NCBI GenBank assembly: GCA_017308135.1 | Contig: JAFKFM010000010.1 | Coordinates: 450,545-514,544, forward strand | From: Alphaproteobacteria bacterium | GTDB taxonomy: Bacteria; Pseudomonadota; Alphaproteobacteria; CACIAM-22H2 | Direction of reading: 5' to 3' | DNA length: 64,000 bases | In this document: positions 63,612-64,000 of the stretch, in pieces | Layout of the letters: every line of letters begins with the position of its first letter | How positions within the stretch are numbered: position 1 is the stretch's first letter | Position numbers and translations under genes: made by a program | Notes under the pieces: model-generated | Databases searched by the model: none | What the model was told of the DNA's origin: nothing | Seen by the model: the letters and a program-made list of their open reading frames with translations, nothing else

Positions 63612-64000
63612 ATGACGGAAACCCAAACCAGCGGTTTGAGGCGCGCGGCTTATCGCCGCCGCGCGCGCTGGGGGCGTTTCCGTCGCTGGGGTTTGGGGGC
63701 GGCGGCTTTGGGTCTGCCCTTCGCGGTGCTGCCCGCCGATCAAGCCAAGTCGCAGGCGCTGCCGACCGGCGGCAATGTGGTCGGCGGCTCGGGCACGATT
63801 TCGCAGACGAGCGCCAATCAGCTCACCATCAACCAGAACAGTTCGACGCTGTCGATCGACTGGCAGAGCTTCTCGATCGGGGCGGGCAATATCGTCCGCT
63901 TCATCCAGCCGGATAGCAGTTCGCTGGCGCTGAACCGCGTCATCGGCCCCGACCCGTCGATGATCTTCGGCTCGATCCAGGCCAATGGCCGGGTCGTGAT
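63612..64000 (+). CDS. Filamentous-haemagglutinin-type adhesin, TPS domain (3' partial)
   Basis: Open at the right edge; 129 complete codons visible. Very basic N-region (about residues 9-28), then a hydrophobic signal segment LGAAALGLPFAVLP, and from about residue 55 the haemagglutination activity domain used for two-partner secretion: GTISQTSANQLTINQ, DWQSFSIGAG and the hallmark NRVIGPDPSMIFG. The product should be exported through a TpsB porin and mediate adhesion or contact-dependent toxicity. The stretch 63453-63611 upstream is AT-rich, likely promoter. Confidence 0.82.
   Translation, partial: MTETQTSGLRRAAYRRRARWGRFRRWGLGAAALGLPFAVLPADQAKSQALPTGGNVVGGSGTISQTSANQLTINQNSSTLSIDWQSFSIGAGNIVRFIQPDSSSLALNRVIGPDPSMIFGSIQANGRVV

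Noticed and set aside
1..64000. tRNA, rRNA, CRISPR arrays, insertion sequences, prophage, origin
   Set aside because: No repeats, cloverleaf-like stretches in the gaps, transposase or integrase genes were seen by reading; intergenic space is small.

Overview
The window is one continuous, gene-dense, GC-rich stretch with short intergenic gaps, many 4-base ATGA/GTGA overlaps and some GTG/TTG starts. Gene content points to an alphaproteobacterium, probably of a Rhodospirillales/Rhizobiales-like group: a SelD fused to a flavin oxidoreductase, an NAD-linked FdsGBACD formate dehydrogenase, a TarD closely resembling the Bradyrhizobium enzyme, a DUF2336 protein, a DUF1127-type domain and tetrameric sarcosine oxidase genes. 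I see no rRNA, tRNA, CRISPR array, insertion sequence or prophage. The window reads as chromosomal, metabolically versatile DNA dominated by uptake of small nitrogenous or acidic compounds and their oxidation.

Layout. 0-5.3 kb: SelD fusion (cut by the left edge), a convergent cysteine desulfurase, an exported transglutaminase-like protein and an SDR. 5.3-11.1 kb (minus): an ABC-importer operon (binding protein, FAD oxidoreductase, two permeases, GntR regulator, SDR) with no ATPase gene. 11.4-18.8 kb (plus): an uncharacterised low-complexity protein, a LysR regulator and the complete formate dehydrogenase operon fdsG-fdsB-fdsA-fdhD/fdsC-fdsD. 18.9-23.8 kb (plus): D-tartrate dehydratase with a nucleoside-deaminase-like gene, an isolated fliG, a DUF2336 protein and a TetR regulator. 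23.8-27.6 kb (minus): PotD/PotB/PotC-type importer with a ketopantoate-reductase-like gene, again without an ATPase.

27.7-32.0 kb (plus): Rieske oxygenase, cupin-like protein and a BisC-type molybdenum oxide reductase. 32.0-40.5 kb (minus): a seven-gene, tightly coupled operon holding an orphan CoxL/XdhB-type Mo hydroxylase subunit, a PotA-type ATPase, a 2-oxoglutarate oxygenase-like enzyme, MmgE/PrpD, AllA-like and PuuE-like enzymes and a second Rieske oxygenase. This looks like an undescribed catabolic pathway, and its ATPase may power the permeases 10 kb away. 40.7-50.4 kb: an aspartoacylase-family deacylase, an orphan peptide-type binding protein, and two polar amino-acid ABC importers flanking a DadA-like dehydrogenase, an AhpD-like protein and a creatininase-family hydrolase.

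50.5-54.9 kb: soxBDAG (sarcosine oxidase, with an unusually short gamma subunit). 54.9-56.9 kb: divergent 2OG oxygenase and LysR regulator. 56.9-59.1 kb (minus): aminotransferase plus a two-subunit TPP decarboxylase. 59.2-61.8 kb: isochorismatase-type hydrolase and an amidohydrolase with a Cys/His-rich tail. 61.8-64 kb: LysR regulator, a DUF1127-GNAT fusion, and the start of a two-partner-secretion adhesin cut by the right edge. Overall the region imports amines, amino acids and organic acids, trims them by demethylation, deamination, hydrolysis and oxidation, and probably disposes of one-carbon by-products such as formate through the Fds complex.
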